Assembly (NCBI GenBank): GCA_016874035.1
Contig: VGVM01000014.1
Span: 1 to 48,543, forward strand
Direction of reading: 5' to 3'
Length of the DNA stretch: 48,543 nt
Source of the DNA: Gemmatimonadota bacterium
GTDB lineage: Bacteria > Gemmatimonadota > Gemmatimonadetes > Gemmatimonadales > Gemmatimonadaceae
The notes below the pieces were generated by a model. It ran no database searches and had not been told where the DNA came from. It saw only the letters and a list, made by a program, of their open reading frames with translations. The translations under genes were made by a program, and so were the position numbers. Shown piece after piece: positions 26,476-35,560 of this stretch (positions are counted from its first letter, which is position 1; the number at the start of each line of letters is the position of its first letter).

Positions 26476-27683
26476 GCGCTCGCCCCGCGGGTTCGTTCCG
26501 CTTCTGAGTGCGCGACGATGGTGGTCCCGACCATATCTCCCATGACGTTCACCGTGGTTATGCCCATGTCAATCAACCGATACACCCCCGCCACGATCCC
26601 GGCGATCTCCAGGGGGAGGTTGAAGGCCTTCACGAAGATGAAGGCGACCACGAGCCCACCGCCTGGAATGCCACCCGAGCCCTCGGACAGGAGGAGCCCG
26701 ACGAGGAGGATGGACACCAGTTCTCCGGGCGAGAAGCCAACACCGGCCGCCTGCGCGGTAAACAACAGGATCCCAGTGAGCATGATGCTCGTGCCGTCCT
26801 TGTTGATCTGCGCGCCGAGCGGGAGTGTCAGCGAGTAGACCGACCGCGGAAGGCCCATGCGTTCGGCCACCTCCAGCGATACCGAGAGCGAAGCAAGACT
26901 TGACGAGGTGGCGGTCGTCGTGGCCCAGAGCGCCCCGGTCTGTCGAAGGAATCGCCAGGGCGTAGTACTCGACAGCAGGCGGAGAAGGATCATGTACACG
27001 ACGACCATGGCGATCAGCGCCGCGTACGTGCCGCCGACAAACTTCGCCAGCGGTCCGAACAGTTCCGCCCCGTACCGGCCGACCGTCACGGCGAAGAGCG
27101 CGCCGATTCCGACCGGTGCAGTGATGAGCACGATATCAACCAGCTTCCGGAAGAGTTCCGCGACTATCGCGTAGCCGGAACGCAGCGTGTCCCTGCTCTT
27201 CTCGGGCAGGAAGAGTGTGCTGATGCCGAGGAGGATCGCAAACACGACGATCTGCGCCACCTTACCTTCGGCGAAGGCGGCGAACACGTTGGTCGGCACG
27301 AGGTCGATCAACACGCTGCCGATTGTCGGCACGTCACCGACCGTGGCCGACACGGGGTCCGTCAACTGGACACCGATACCCGGTTGCACGACGCCCATGA
27401 CCACCACGCCCATGATGAGCGCGAGAACGGTCGTGAGCATGTAGTAGGCGACGATCTTGCCCGCGAGCCGGCCAAAGGTTCGCAGGTCGGTGAGCGCGGT
27501 GAGCCCCGCCAGCAGATTGAAGAAGACCAGCGGAATGGCGGCGGCCATCAGCAGGCGAATGAAGATCTGGCCGACGGGCTCAATGACCTCGACCGACCTT
27601 CCGAACCACGCGCCGGCTGCCGCGCCGGCAACCATGCCGAGTAGGATTCGCGTGCCCAGCCCCGGCTTGAACTTCCTGGTCAG
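26472..27683 (-). CDS. Dicarboxylate/amino acid:cation symporter family protein (DAACS)
   Basis: A 403-residue membrane transporter of the GltP/GltPh fold, with many hydrophobic segments, the HP1 serine-rich loop (TTTATSSSLASL), PLGAQINKDGTS, the HP2 region and DMGITTVNVMGDMVGT. Compared with GltPh two signature residues differ: NMDGT reads NKDGT, and the arginine in DMGRT that binds acidic side chains is Ile. Substrate and ion coupling may therefore differ from aspartate/sodium. The frame has no ATG, GTG or TTG at a sensible place. The best start is CTG at 27683, overlapping the upstream stop as CTGA, with GGGGGAA nine bases upstream. Longer starts would lie inside the preceding gene. Confidence 0.85.
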   Translation of the reverse strand: MTRKFKPGLGTRILLGMVAGAAAGAWFGRSVEVIEPVGQIFIRLLMAAAIPLVFFNLLAGLTALTDLRTFGRLAGKIVAYYMLTTVLALIMGVVVMGVVQPGIGVQLTDPVSATVGDVPTIGSVLIDLVPTNVFAAFAEGKVAQIVVFAILLGISTLFLPEKSRDTLRSGYAIVAELFRKLVDIVLITAPVGIGALFAVTVGRYGAELFGPLAKFVGGTYAALIAMVVVYMILLRLLSSTTPWRFLRQTGALWATTTATSSSLASLSVSLEVAERMGLPRSVYSLTLPLGAQINKDGTSIMLTGILLFTAQAAGVGFSPGELVSILLVGLLLSEGSGGIPGGGLVVAFIFVKAFNLPLEIAGIVAGVYRLIDMGITTVNVMGDMVGTTIVAHSEAERTRGASA

Positions 27684-29314
27684 CGCTTGTTCCCCCGGCC
27701 GGCTGGATGCCCCACACTGCCGAAGTACTCGATCGCCTTGCCATAGAGCGTACCGTACCAGGTGAGCGCCTCGGCCCTGCTCAGCGGCACCGGAATATCC
27801 GGCGCGGGCGCGTTCCCCTCGAGGACCTCGCCATTGGGGCGGATGGTGTGTCCGATGGACCACATGAAGGACACCAGTGGCTTCCCCGTGCCCGGCATGG
27901 TGAGCACTTCAGTCCATTCCCAAGTGTTGGAGTATCCACCCGCCGACATGCCGATCACGGGCCCAAGCGCATTGTCCTTGACGATCGCGACAAACTGGTC
28001 GACATGCGACCCGCGGCGAGGTGCGCTCAGCACGGCGAGCGGTCCGCGAAAGTGAACGGCCGCCGGCTTGAGGATGCCGTCCGAGTTCTTGGGCGCATGC
28101 GCCAGCTTGAACGGCACCGGCTTGGTGATGGAGTCGCCGCGGGCAACCGCCTCCCTCAGGTCGTTCTCGAACCAATCGCGTTGCCACCGGCCGTTGTCCA
28201 GCGCCTCGGAACTCCCGGCATCGAGCACCTGCCCGCGCTCGAAGTCTCCCGCTCGCTGCGCAATCATGAGCGGCACGATGTCACTGATGCGCACCGTGCC
28301 GAAGGTGGTCTTGAACCGCTTCGGCTGGATGCGCTGCACGGCATACGCACCCAGCGAGCCACCCCGGCTTCTCGTCATGTCGACGATCATGGCACGGTCG
28401 AGCCAACCGTTGCGCGCGCCGAGCGCAACCAGCGAATCCACGTCCTTCACCAGCGTTTCGCGGAATACGTGCCACTTCAGGACAATCACCGGGCGACCGT
28501 CGTCGGGGACGAGCACGTCAAACGTGCCAGTCTTGAGCCTGGTGGAGAATCCGGGATACGTCGGCTCCGAGAGATCGCGCCACTTGATGGAATCGGCGGC
28601 GAGCCATGGGAACGCATAGCGGGCTGGCCCGCTGTCCGTCTCGACCTCCACGCGGAAATCGGCGCCATGCAACGACGCGGGAATCTCCGCGGTGCGGATG
28701 GTCATCGTCTCGGCGACGCGCCACAACGACCCTTCACGGCTCGATGCGCGCACATACGGCGTGATCGCGTTCGCGTACTCGGCGACGGGCATGCCATTGA
28801 CCGCAATCACGCGACTGCCCGCCTTCGGTCCGTCAACGCCTTCCGCAAGATCCGCGACAAACCACGTGCGACCAGGCTCCGCGAAGTCCGCCATGATCTT
28901 GATCGGCGCCTCTCGGGCGCTGCCGACCGTGACGCCCTCGTCGGCATCCAGGCCATCGGTGAACGAGGGCTTGATGCCATTCGGAACCAGCCCTACCGAA
29001 AGGTGTCGGTCGCGCCTGGCGTTGCTCATCCGCAGGATGGCATAGAAGAGCTTGTCGTCGTCATCCGCCGCGATGAGGGTGTCGCGCCACGCCGCCATGT
29101 CCTTGAGCGCGTCGAAGCCCTGGGTGGTCTGCTTCGGGACCGAGAACGCCTCACGGCGTGCCGTGCGCGCGAGGATCGTATCGGCGAGGGCGGCACGCTG
29201 TTCGGCGGTCCCCACGACTTCGCTGGACGGCGCACCATCGCACGCTGAGGCAGACCACAATGCGCCGAGGCTGACGGCGAGGGGAAGAATGCGGCGACGC
29301 GAGAATGAGCGCAC
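27680..29314 (-). CDS. S41-peptidase-like secreted lipoprotein
   Basis: A 544-residue protein starting at GTG 29314 with an arginine-rich signal (VRSFSRRRILPLAVSLGALW) and a weak lipobox ending SASAC. A PDZ-like segment (GPKAGSRVIAVNGMPVAEY) and a later domain (VDMTRSRGGSLGAYA, GPVIGMSAGGYSNTWEW, then HTIRPNGEVLEGN and PDIPVPLS) resemble tail-specific (S41) proteases. Catalytic residues cannot be assigned with confidence, so it may be a degenerate member. It opens an operon with a transporter and an aminotransferase and is divergent to a DUF885 peptidase gene. It probably acts on peptides in the periplasm. The longer frame to 29422 lacks a signal at its own N-terminus. Confidence 0.65.
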   Translation of the reverse strand: MRSFSRRRILPLAVSLGALWSASACDGAPSSEVVGTAEQRAALADTILARTARREAFSVPKQTTQGFDALKDMAAWRDTLIAADDDDKLFYAILRMSNARRDRHLSVGLVPNGIKPSFTDGLDADEGVTVGSAREAPIKIMADFAEPGRTWFVADLAEGVDGPKAGSRVIAVNGMPVAEYANAITPYVRASSREGSLWRVAETMTIRTAEIPASLHGADFRVEVETDSGPARYAFPWLAADSIKWRDLSEPTYPGFSTRLKTGTFDVLVPDDGRPVIVLKWHVFRETLVKDVDSLVALGARNGWLDRAMIVDMTRSRGGSLGAYAVQRIQPKRFKTTFGTVRISDIVPLMIAQRAGDFERGQVLDAGSSEALDNGRWQRDWFENDLREAVARGDSITKPVPFKLAHAPKNSDGILKPAAVHFRGPLAVLSAPRRGSHVDQFVAIVKDNALGPVIGMSAGGYSNTWEWTEVLTMPGTGKPLVSFMWSIGHTIRPNGEVLEGNAPAPDIPVPLSRAEALTWYGTLYGKAIEYFGSVGHPAGRGNKR

Positions 29315-29425
29315 GGGGCGAAAGTACCGCGCGCGCAAAGCGCCCGGCACTTGGTCAGGTGGGCGCACCAGTACATTCTGCCCATGCGCTCCGCCGCCGA
29401 ATCCCACGCCTATCACCGGCACGCC

Positions 29426-31198
29426 ATGCTACGAAGGATCCTTGCGCCTATCGCAGTGCTTGCGGCCATCACGTCCACGGCCGCGGCTCAACAGGCAACC
29501 GCGAACGCGGCGCGGAGCTCGCCTGCCATCACCGCGCTCTCCGACAGCCTCCGCGCCGCTCGGCGTGGGGGCGGTCCGCTGCCGCTGCCCGAGGGCAGCG
29601 ACCCGCGCTACAGGGATCGACTGGGCGTCGTGTCGCTGGACCTGTTCGAACGGGAGCGCGCGAACCTCGAGCGACTGGTTCCCTACGTCGCGGCGATCGA
29701 CCGGCGCGCGTTCACGCGTGCGGACTCACTCGACCTCGCCATTCTCGAGCGGCAGTTCACCGATCGGCTCGCGGAACTGCGGTTCCGGAGCTACCTGCTG
29801 CCGCTCGGCAGCCGCAGCGGCTTTCACTTCGACTTTGCGGGCCTGCCGAAGTCGAGCCCCTTCGAGACGGTAGCAGACTACGACCGATACATCGCGCGCA
29901 TGCAGTCGTGGCGCGTGCACGTCGCACAGCAGGCCGCGCTGCTCCGCGAGGGCATCCGGCGCGGGATGGTCATGCCGCGCGCGGTACTCCAGGGCTATGA
30001 CCGCACCGCCGGCACGTATGTCGTGGACGATCCCGGCCAGAGCGCATTCGCTGAACCGCTCCGACGCCTGCCCTCGACCTTCTCCGCCGACGATCGCGCG
30101 CGCATCCAGAGAGACGGCATGGCGGCCATCCGCGAGTCGGTGCTCCCAGGGTTCGCCGAGCTCGCGCGGTTCTTCCGTGAGGAGTACATCCCGGCGGGCC
30201 AGGCGTCGCTTGCCGCGACGGCACTGCCGGACGGCCGCGACTTCTACGCGCACCGCGTGCGGATGTACACCACACTGGACGTGACGCCGGAACAGGTGCA
30301 CGAAACCGGACTGCGCGAGGTCGCGCGCATCCGAAGCGAGATGGACGCTATCCGGCGCGAGGTTGGATTCCGCGGTGACCACGCGGCGTTTGTGGAGTTC
30401 CTGCGCAACGATCCGCGCTTCACCGTGGCGACCGAGGCGGAGTACCTCGCACTGGTATCGCATGCGGCCAAGTTGATGGACGGCAACCTGCCGCGGCTGT
30501 TCGGTCGCCTGCCTGTAACTCCCTACGGTGTGCGCGCAATGCCGGCGCACGTCGCACTGCGGCAATCCGCCGGCTACTACGACCGCGGCGCCGCCGACGG
30601 CACGCAGGCGGGGTGGGTGAACATCAACACGTCGATGCTGGCCTCGCGGCCCACTTGGGCAGCGCGGGCGTTGGCGTTCCATGAAGGCGCGCCGGGACAC
30701 CATCTGCAGATCATGATGGCGCTGGAGAATCCCGCGCTCTCGCAGACCCGACGCAATGCCTCGATTACGGTGTTTGTCGAAGGCTGGGGCCTGTACGCCG
30801 AGCGCCTCGGCGTCGACGTCGGCCTCTACAACGATCCGTACGACCGCTTCGGTATGTGGAGCTACCAGATCTGGCGCGCCTGCCGCCTCGTCGTGGATAC
30901 GGGCATGCACGCGCTCGGTTGGACCCGCGAGCGCGCGATCGCATACATGGCCGAGCATACGGGTATGACCGTCGAGGCGGTCACGGCGGAAATCGACCGG
31001 CACATCACCGAGCCCGGCCAGGGACTCGCGTACACGATTGGCGAACTGGTCATCAGTGAACTGCGTCGTGACGCCGAGCAGCGCCGCGGATCCCGCTTCG
31101 ACATCCGTGCGTTCCATGAGGCGGTCCTGCGGAACGGGGCGCTGCCGCTGGGGTTGCTGCGGGAGGAAGTGCAACGCTGGATCGCTGCGGCGCGTTAG
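29426..31198 (+). CDS. DUF885 family secreted metallo-enzyme
   Basis: A 590-residue protein of the DUF885 family, helical zinc-peptidase-like proteins related in motif to M32/M3 peptidases. The metal motif HEGAPGHH and the downstream glutamate motif VEGWGLYAERLG are both present, with the C-terminal AYTIGELVI. A signal peptide starts at ATG 29426 (MLRRILAPIAVLAAITSTAAAQQ); ATG 29384 and an upstream start at 29351 only add residues before it. It is likely a periplasmic carboxypeptidase or aminopeptidase of unknown specificity. It ends 21 bases before the end of the convergent M1 peptidase gene. Confidence 0.85.
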   Translation: MLRRILAPIAVLAAITSTAAAQQATANAARSSPAITALSDSLRAARRGGGPLPLPEGSDPRYRDRLGVVSLDLFERERANLERLVPYVAAIDRRAFTRADSLDLAILERQFTDRLAELRFRSYLLPLGSRSGFHFDFAGLPKSSPFETVADYDRYIARMQSWRVHVAQQAALLREGIRRGMVMPRAVLQGYDRTAGTYVVDDPGQSAFAEPLRRLPSTFSADDRARIQRDGMAAIRESVLPGFAELARFFREEYIPAGQASLAATALPDGRDFYAHRVRMYTTLDVTPEQVHETGLREVARIRSEMDAIRREVGFRGDHAAFVEFLRNDPRFTVATEAEYLALVSHAAKLMDGNLPRLFGRLPVTPYGVRAMPAHVALRQSAGYYDRGAADGTQAGWVNINTSMLASRPTWAARALAFHEGAPGHHLQIMMALENPALSQTRRNASITVFVEGWGLYAERLGVDVGLYNDPYDRFGMWSYQIWRACRLVVDTGMHALGWTRERAIAYMAEHTGMTVEAVTAEIDRHITEPGQGLAYTIGELVISELRRDAEQRRGSRFDIRAFHEAVLRNGALPLGLLREEVQRWIAAAR

Positions 31199-31219
31199 GG
31201 TGCAGCCGTCCGCCGCGCG

Positions 31220-32872
31220 CTACGGCCCCTTCGCGACGGACGCCTCCATCAGGACCCACTGGTTCGGATCCAGCCGCACGTCGGTCGGCTCGGACGCGAC
31301 GTCGATCAGGAAGGTCTCGACCTTCCCGGTCACCTGCACCCGGTGGATCGTCGGCGTGGCCTGCCCGGCAACCTGGACCGCGACCTCGAGCGGCATCGCG
31401 ATCAGGCTTCCCGCCTGTACCTGCTCGAGCGTGAGCCGCACCTGCTTGGCGGACGCATCGTAGCTCCAACGGCCGGCGAGCTTGAGGTTGCCCGGCTCGT
31501 AGAGCCACTGCTGGAAGAACCGACCCAGGTCGCGGCCTGACGCTTCTTCCATCGCCCGGCGGAAGTCGGCCGTCGTCGCGGTCGCGTTGAAATGGCGCTG
31601 GTAGTAGGTGCGGATCCCGCGACGGAACGCCTCGTCGCCGATCACACCGCGCAACATGTGCAGGACCCAGCTCCCCTTCTGGTAGGTGTGCGAGCTGGTG
31701 ACATCCTCCATGCGGCTCAGGTTCTTGTGGATGATGGTGTAGCCGGGATTCGCCGCGCCGAAGGTCATCACGGTGCGCCGGCTCGCCTCGAGGCCCCGCA
31801 CGAACTCATCGCGCCCGTACGCGTGCTCGATGAACATCAGCGTGAAGTACGTGGCAAACCCCTCGCTCAGCCACACGTCGTCCCAGTCGGCCTCGGTCAC
31901 CGAGTTCCCGAACCACTGATGGGCGACCTCGTGGATCACGACGTTGCGCCAGCGGACGCTTCGCGTGCCGGTCACGGAACTCTCGTGATACAGGATCGCC
32001 GAGGCGGACTCCATGCCTCCCGCCACACTGCTGGCCTGGATGTTGGCGAGTCGCTCGTACGCGAACGGGCCCACGTAGTCACTGTAGTACGCGAGGACGT
32101 CCTTGGTGGGAGTCGCGAAGTCGGCGAACCCTGCGTCGCGGTCCTGGGGATAGACCCAGGTCTCGATCGGCTTCCCCTCGAACGTGTCCACCCGCTGCAT
32201 CGCGAACCGCGCCACGCCGAGCACGTAGAGCCAGGGCGAGATGGGTACCGAGTTCCGCCAGTGCGTGCGGCGGCGGCCACCGGGCAGGTCGGTCGCCTCG
32301 ACCACGAGACCGTTGGACACGACCTGATAGTGGCTGGGCGCCGTGACGATAAACTCGCTCGTCGCCTTGTCGTACGGATGGTCAATCGTCGGCAGCCACT
32401 GCCGCGTCCTGTTGGGCCAGTTGTCGCTGAAGAAGGTGCGATCGCCGTGCTTGTTACGGCCGATGATAAGTCCGGTGGCCGGAATGCCCGCGTATCGCAC
32501 GACGACGCGCGAACGCTGCTGTACACGCGGCGCGGCGCCGAGCGGGATGAGCAGCTCGTCGTTCGCATGCGTGAAGCGCACCGCGGCGCCATCCAGCAGG
32601 ACCGACGAGACCTGCATGCCTTTCCCGCCGCGCGCCGGCGACGTGTTGGTCAGGTCGAGCCGCACCGCCCGGACATCGGCGGAGAGGAAGCGCACGTCCA
32701 TGGACAGCTCGCCCACGATCGCGTCGGTCGTGTCGGAGAGCTCGATCCGGAAGGCGTAGTTGATCGCGTCGATCGCGGGGTTCTTGGGGTACGTGTCGAA
32801 CGCGGGAGCCGGCGCGACGAACACCGCCGCCATCGCGAGGCGCGAGCCGAGTGCCAGGAGTCGGCGGCTCAT
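31220..32872 (-). CDS. M1 family metallo-aminopeptidase
   Basis: A 550-residue secreted peptidase with a signal peptide (MSRRLLALGSRLAMAAVFVAPAPA), an N-terminal beta-domain and a gluzincin catalytic domain. The zinc site is HEVAHQWFGN with the third ligand in LSEGFATYF. The exopeptidase motif, GAMEN in typical members, reads GGMES. The long C-terminal helical domain of classical PepN is absent, as in short bacterial M1 enzymes. It should release N-terminal residues from peptides. The start overlaps the stop of the M24B peptidase gene (ATGA), so the two are coupled and may act together on proline-containing peptides. Confidence 0.92.
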   Translation of the reverse strand: MSRRLLALGSRLAMAAVFVAPAPAFDTYPKNPAIDAINYAFRIELSDTTDAIVGELSMDVRFLSADVRAVRLDLTNTSPARGGKGMQVSSVLLDGAAVRFTHANDELLIPLGAAPRVQQRSRVVVRYAGIPATGLIIGRNKHGDRTFFSDNWPNRTRQWLPTIDHPYDKATSEFIVTAPSHYQVVSNGLVVEATDLPGGRRRTHWRNSVPISPWLYVLGVARFAMQRVDTFEGKPIETWVYPQDRDAGFADFATPTKDVLAYYSDYVGPFAYERLANIQASSVAGGMESASAILYHESSVTGTRSVRWRNVVIHEVAHQWFGNSVTEADWDDVWLSEGFATYFTLMFIEHAYGRDEFVRGLEASRRTVMTFGAANPGYTIIHKNLSRMEDVTSSHTYQKGSWVLHMLRGVIGDEAFRRGIRTYYQRHFNATATTADFRRAMEEASGRDLGRFFQQWLYEPGNLKLAGRWSYDASAKQVRLTLEQVQAGSLIAMPLEVAVQVAGQATPTIHRVQVTGKVETFLIDVASEPTDVRLDPNQWVLMEASVAKGP

Positions 32873-34326
32873 GGACGCACCCCCGACGGTGGCACCGGCT
32901 TGTGCATCTGCACCATCCCCTGCTCGGCGATCACCTGCTGCACATCGCTGATGCGCGCCGGCACGAACCCGCTGAGGTTCTCCACGCCGTCCGCAGTGAC
33001 GAGCGCCACGTCCTCGATGCGGATGTAGAGCCGCTCCTCGGGGATCCAGATCATCGGATCAATCGTGAAGACCATGCCCGCCTTGAGCGGCACGCCACGC
33101 ACGCGTCCCACGTCGTGCACCGCCATCCCCACCGGGTGCTGGAAGTGTCCGCGGAAAACGAGCCCTTCCTCGACCGCCTTGCGGTGGGCGGGTGAGGCAA
33201 ACGTCTTCCCGACGAGCCACTGCCGCATGTCCGCCGCCGCGCGGTCGAGCACCTGGTCGGCGGTGACGTCCGGCTTGATGTGACGGAAGAAGGCATCGCG
33301 GTACTCGACGATGAACTCGTACAGCGCAGCCTGCGCCTTCGTGAACGTCCCGTTCACCGGCCAGATGCGCGTGACGTCGCTCGTGTAGTAGCGGTAGTCG
33401 GGCGCGTAGTCCATCAGCACCAGGTCACCGTCGCGCAGCGGGTCGGTCTTGCGGAAGTAGTGCCCCATGAACGCGTTCGTCCCGCCGCCGATGATCGAGG
33501 AGTAGCCATCGCCGCGCGCGCCGTTCAGGTAGTGCACGTATTTGGCGGCGGCGTCGAGCTGGTACTCGTACACGCCGGCGGCCGTCGATCGCATCGCCTC
33601 CATGATCCCGAGCCCCGCGAGCTGCGTGGCGCGCCTGATGAGCGCGATCTCCGCGGCGCTCTTGATGGTGCGCATCGCATCGAGCGTCGGGGAGAGGTCG
33701 CGCACCGCGAACTGCGGGAAGCGTTCCGCGACGAGCCGGACGAAGTGGGCCTCGCGCGATGGGCGGCCGTCCCAGGGATCGGCAGCGATGCGGGCCTGGC
33801 CGGCAAGCAGTTCGTCGCGACTGTCGTTGCCCGTTTCCATCGGGGCGAGCGGCGTAAACAGGGTCATCGCCGGCGGGCGGAGGAGATCCGCGCCCGTGAG
33901 GTCCTCCGAGAGACCCTCGAGCCCGCGCACGCGATCGACGCCGCTGAGCTGGATGAGGAGCAGGCTGTCCTCGACCGAGAGCACCTTCCCTTCCCCGCGC
34001 TCGCGGTCGTCGTCCCGCCGCGGGAGGTACAGCGTGGTCCGCCGCGTGCGGCCGTTCAGCAGCAGGTAGGCCTGCGCCGACTCGACGCCGCTCAGGTAAT
34101 AGAAGTCGTTCGACTGGCGGACCAGGCTGAATCCCGGCACGCCGCTCGTGCCCTGCACGACTGCGATCCCCTGCGTGCCGATGGCGTCGTACACGCGCGC
34201 GCGGCGGGAAGCGAGTTCCGCGGCGCTGAAGTCCGTCTGGTAGTAGTGCGGCGCCTGCGCGTGGCCGCCGAGTGGCAGCGCGAGGACAAGTCCGGCTGCG
34301 AGGACGAGAGGAGGGCGAGTCGGCAT
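32869..34326 (-). CDS. Secreted Xaa-Pro aminopeptidase (M24B)
   Basis: A 485-residue pita-bread metallopeptidase that removes N-terminal residues preceding proline. An aminopeptidase-P N-terminal domain (FYYLSGVESAQAYLLL) leads into the M24 fold with the metal ligands: two Asp in LVLMDYAPDYRYYTSDVTR, His in GHFQHPVGMAVHDVG, Glu in FTIDPMIWIPEE and Glu in RIEDVALV. The ATG at 34326 gives a clear signal peptide (MPTRPPLVLAAGLVLALPLGGHAQ); the frame extends to 34488 but without family similarity. It is first in the operon with the M1 peptidase. Confidence 0.92.
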   Translation of the reverse strand: MPTRPPLVLAAGLVLALPLGGHAQAPHYYQTDFSAAELASRRARVYDAIGTQGIAVVQGTSGVPGFSLVRQSNDFYYLSGVESAQAYLLLNGRTRRTTLYLPRRDDDRERGEGKVLSVEDSLLLIQLSGVDRVRGLEGLSEDLTGADLLRPPAMTLFTPLAPMETGNDSRDELLAGQARIAADPWDGRPSREAHFVRLVAERFPQFAVRDLSPTLDAMRTIKSAAEIALIRRATQLAGLGIMEAMRSTAAGVYEYQLDAAAKYVHYLNGARGDGYSSIIGGGTNAFMGHYFRKTDPLRDGDLVLMDYAPDYRYYTSDVTRIWPVNGTFTKAQAALYEFIVEYRDAFFRHIKPDVTADQVLDRAAADMRQWLVGKTFASPAHRKAVEEGLVFRGHFQHPVGMAVHDVGRVRGVPLKAGMVFTIDPMIWIPEERLYIRIEDVALVTADGVENLSGFVPARISDVQQVIAEQGMVQMHKPVPPSGVRP

Positions 34327-34503
34327 TCGGGGTCCCAGGGCAGGGTCGAGACGGGAAGCGCGGGGTCGAGGGATCTGGGGCGAATGTATGGGAGCGCCGT
34401 CGGGCCCGCTATCGCACAGCGAGGCTGGCGCGCCGATCGGAACGCCTGCAAACTCATCCATCCGCCAGCACGACGGGCATCGCGGCACTTTTCACACGGC
34501 AAC

Positions 34504-34875
34504 ATGCGCAAGCAGTACTTCTTCCGTGAATCGCCACGGGGTATCCTCGCCTGGGATGTTGATCGCCTGGTGGCGGCGTCGGCTGCGTTCGTCCCTAGGC
34601 GGGTTGCCCTGTCGAGTATCCGGGAACTGCGCCAAGCGTGGTCCGGGGACGGCGAAACGCAGACATGTGAAGAACTGATCGCGCACGTTCGCCTCATCGA
34701 GGCGGCGGAATTGGCGTATCCCATTATTCTCTCGGCAGATGGCTCAGTCATGGATGGCATGCACCGCATTGCCAAGGCCGTGCTCGCCGGGCATGGCGAT
34801 ATTGTCGCCGTGCAGTTTGATCGGGATCCCGAACCCGACTTTGTCGGTCGAGGACCGAATGACCTGCCGTACTGA
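34504..34875 (+). CDS. Small ParB-like nuclease-domain protein
   Basis: A 123-residue protein with a ParB/Srx-like fold signature: EELIAHVRLIEAAELAYPIIL, then SADGSVMDGMHRIAKAVLAGHGDIVAVQFDRDPEPD. The DGMHR box corresponds to the GxxR/GERR nucleotide-binding motif of the ParB N-terminal domain. There is no helix-turn-helix part, so it is not a partition protein; free-standing versions are common and of unknown role. It starts at ATG 34504 with no strong ribosome site. The 177-base gap upstream shows no gene or clear promoter. Confidence 0.7.
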   Translation: MRKQYFFRESPRGILAWDVDRLVAASAAFVPRRVALSSIRELRQAWSGDGETQTCEELIAHVRLIEAAELAYPIILSADGSVMDGMHRIAKAVLAGHGDIVAVQFDRDPEPDFVGRGPNDLPY

Positions 34876-34917
34876 TCTGCCGGGAAACCAATGCCTGCAC
34901 TTCACGCGGAGCGATTG

Positions 34918-35403
34918 ATGCGTGCCTCACTTACGACTGTGCTCACGCTGTTCCTCGCCACCGGCTGCGCCCGTCCACCGGGACCGCTGAGCGCCGAACA
35001 CGCGGCCGCGCTTGGAGACAGTGCGCGCGCCTTCCTCACTGATTTCTCGCGCCTGTCGTCCACCGCCGAGTGGGATTCGCTGAGCCAGCTGTACTCCGCT
35101 CGCGCCGACTTCCGCTTCCTCGAGAGCGGCGAGGTCCGGTACGCCAGCGCGACCGCGATTCGCGATGCGCTGCGCGCCGTGCCGGCCGGCACGCGCATCC
35201 GGACCGAGTACTCGGACGTGAGCGTGCAGCCGATCGCCCCGGGCCTCGCCGGCGTGTCGGCGCTGTTTGCCACACAGTTCGTTGACTCCGCAGGCGCCGG
35301 GTTCGGGTTTTCAGGCGCCATGTCCCTCACGCTGCAGCACGAGCCGGCCGGCTGGCGCATCATCTCGGGGCATTCCTCCGCCCCGGTGCCACGCGGACGG
35401 TAG
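34918..35403 (+). CDS. Secreted NTF2-like (SnoaL/DUF4440-type) protein
   Basis: A 161-residue protein with a signal peptide and a lipobox-like end (LTLFLATGC). The mature part has an NTF2-like pattern: a first helix (GDSARAFLTDFSRLSSTAEWDSL), LYSARADFRF, IRDALRAVP and a final sheet ending in GWRIISGHSSAPV. The family binds small molecules or serves as a scaffold; no function can be assigned. The ATG at 34918 is preferred over 34891 because CGGAG lies at the right distance and the signal starts there. Confidence 0.7.
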   Translation: MRASLTTVLTLFLATGCARPPGPLSAEHAAALGDSARAFLTDFSRLSSTAEWDSLSQLYSARADFRFLESGEVRYASATAIRDALRAVPAGTRIRTEYSDVSVQPIAPGLAGVSALFATQFVDSAGAGFGFSGAMSLTLQHEPAGWRIISGHSSAPVPRGR

Positions 35404-35452
35404 CCGCGGCGGCGCGTGACGACGCATCCCGATAACATCCGCAGGTGCCGGA

Positions 35453-35506
35453 GCGGGTGGACGGCCCCACGGTCGACTTCAGGGTCGGCTTTGGCCGACC
35501 ACCCGC
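35453..35506. repeat. Nested inverted repeats in the gap before the 35561 gene
   Basis: GCGGGTGG (35453-35460) and CCACCCGC (35499-35506) enclose GGTCGGC (35483-35489) and GCCGACC (35494-35500) around a TTTG loop. The second arms overlap by two bases, so the two pairings compete at that point. It could be a terminator of the NTF2-like gene; there is no T-tract. Confidence 0.4.
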
Positions 35507-35560
35507 AGTGGTTGAATCGGCCACGGCACACCTCAACGTTACGCGGCAAGACCTGACCTC

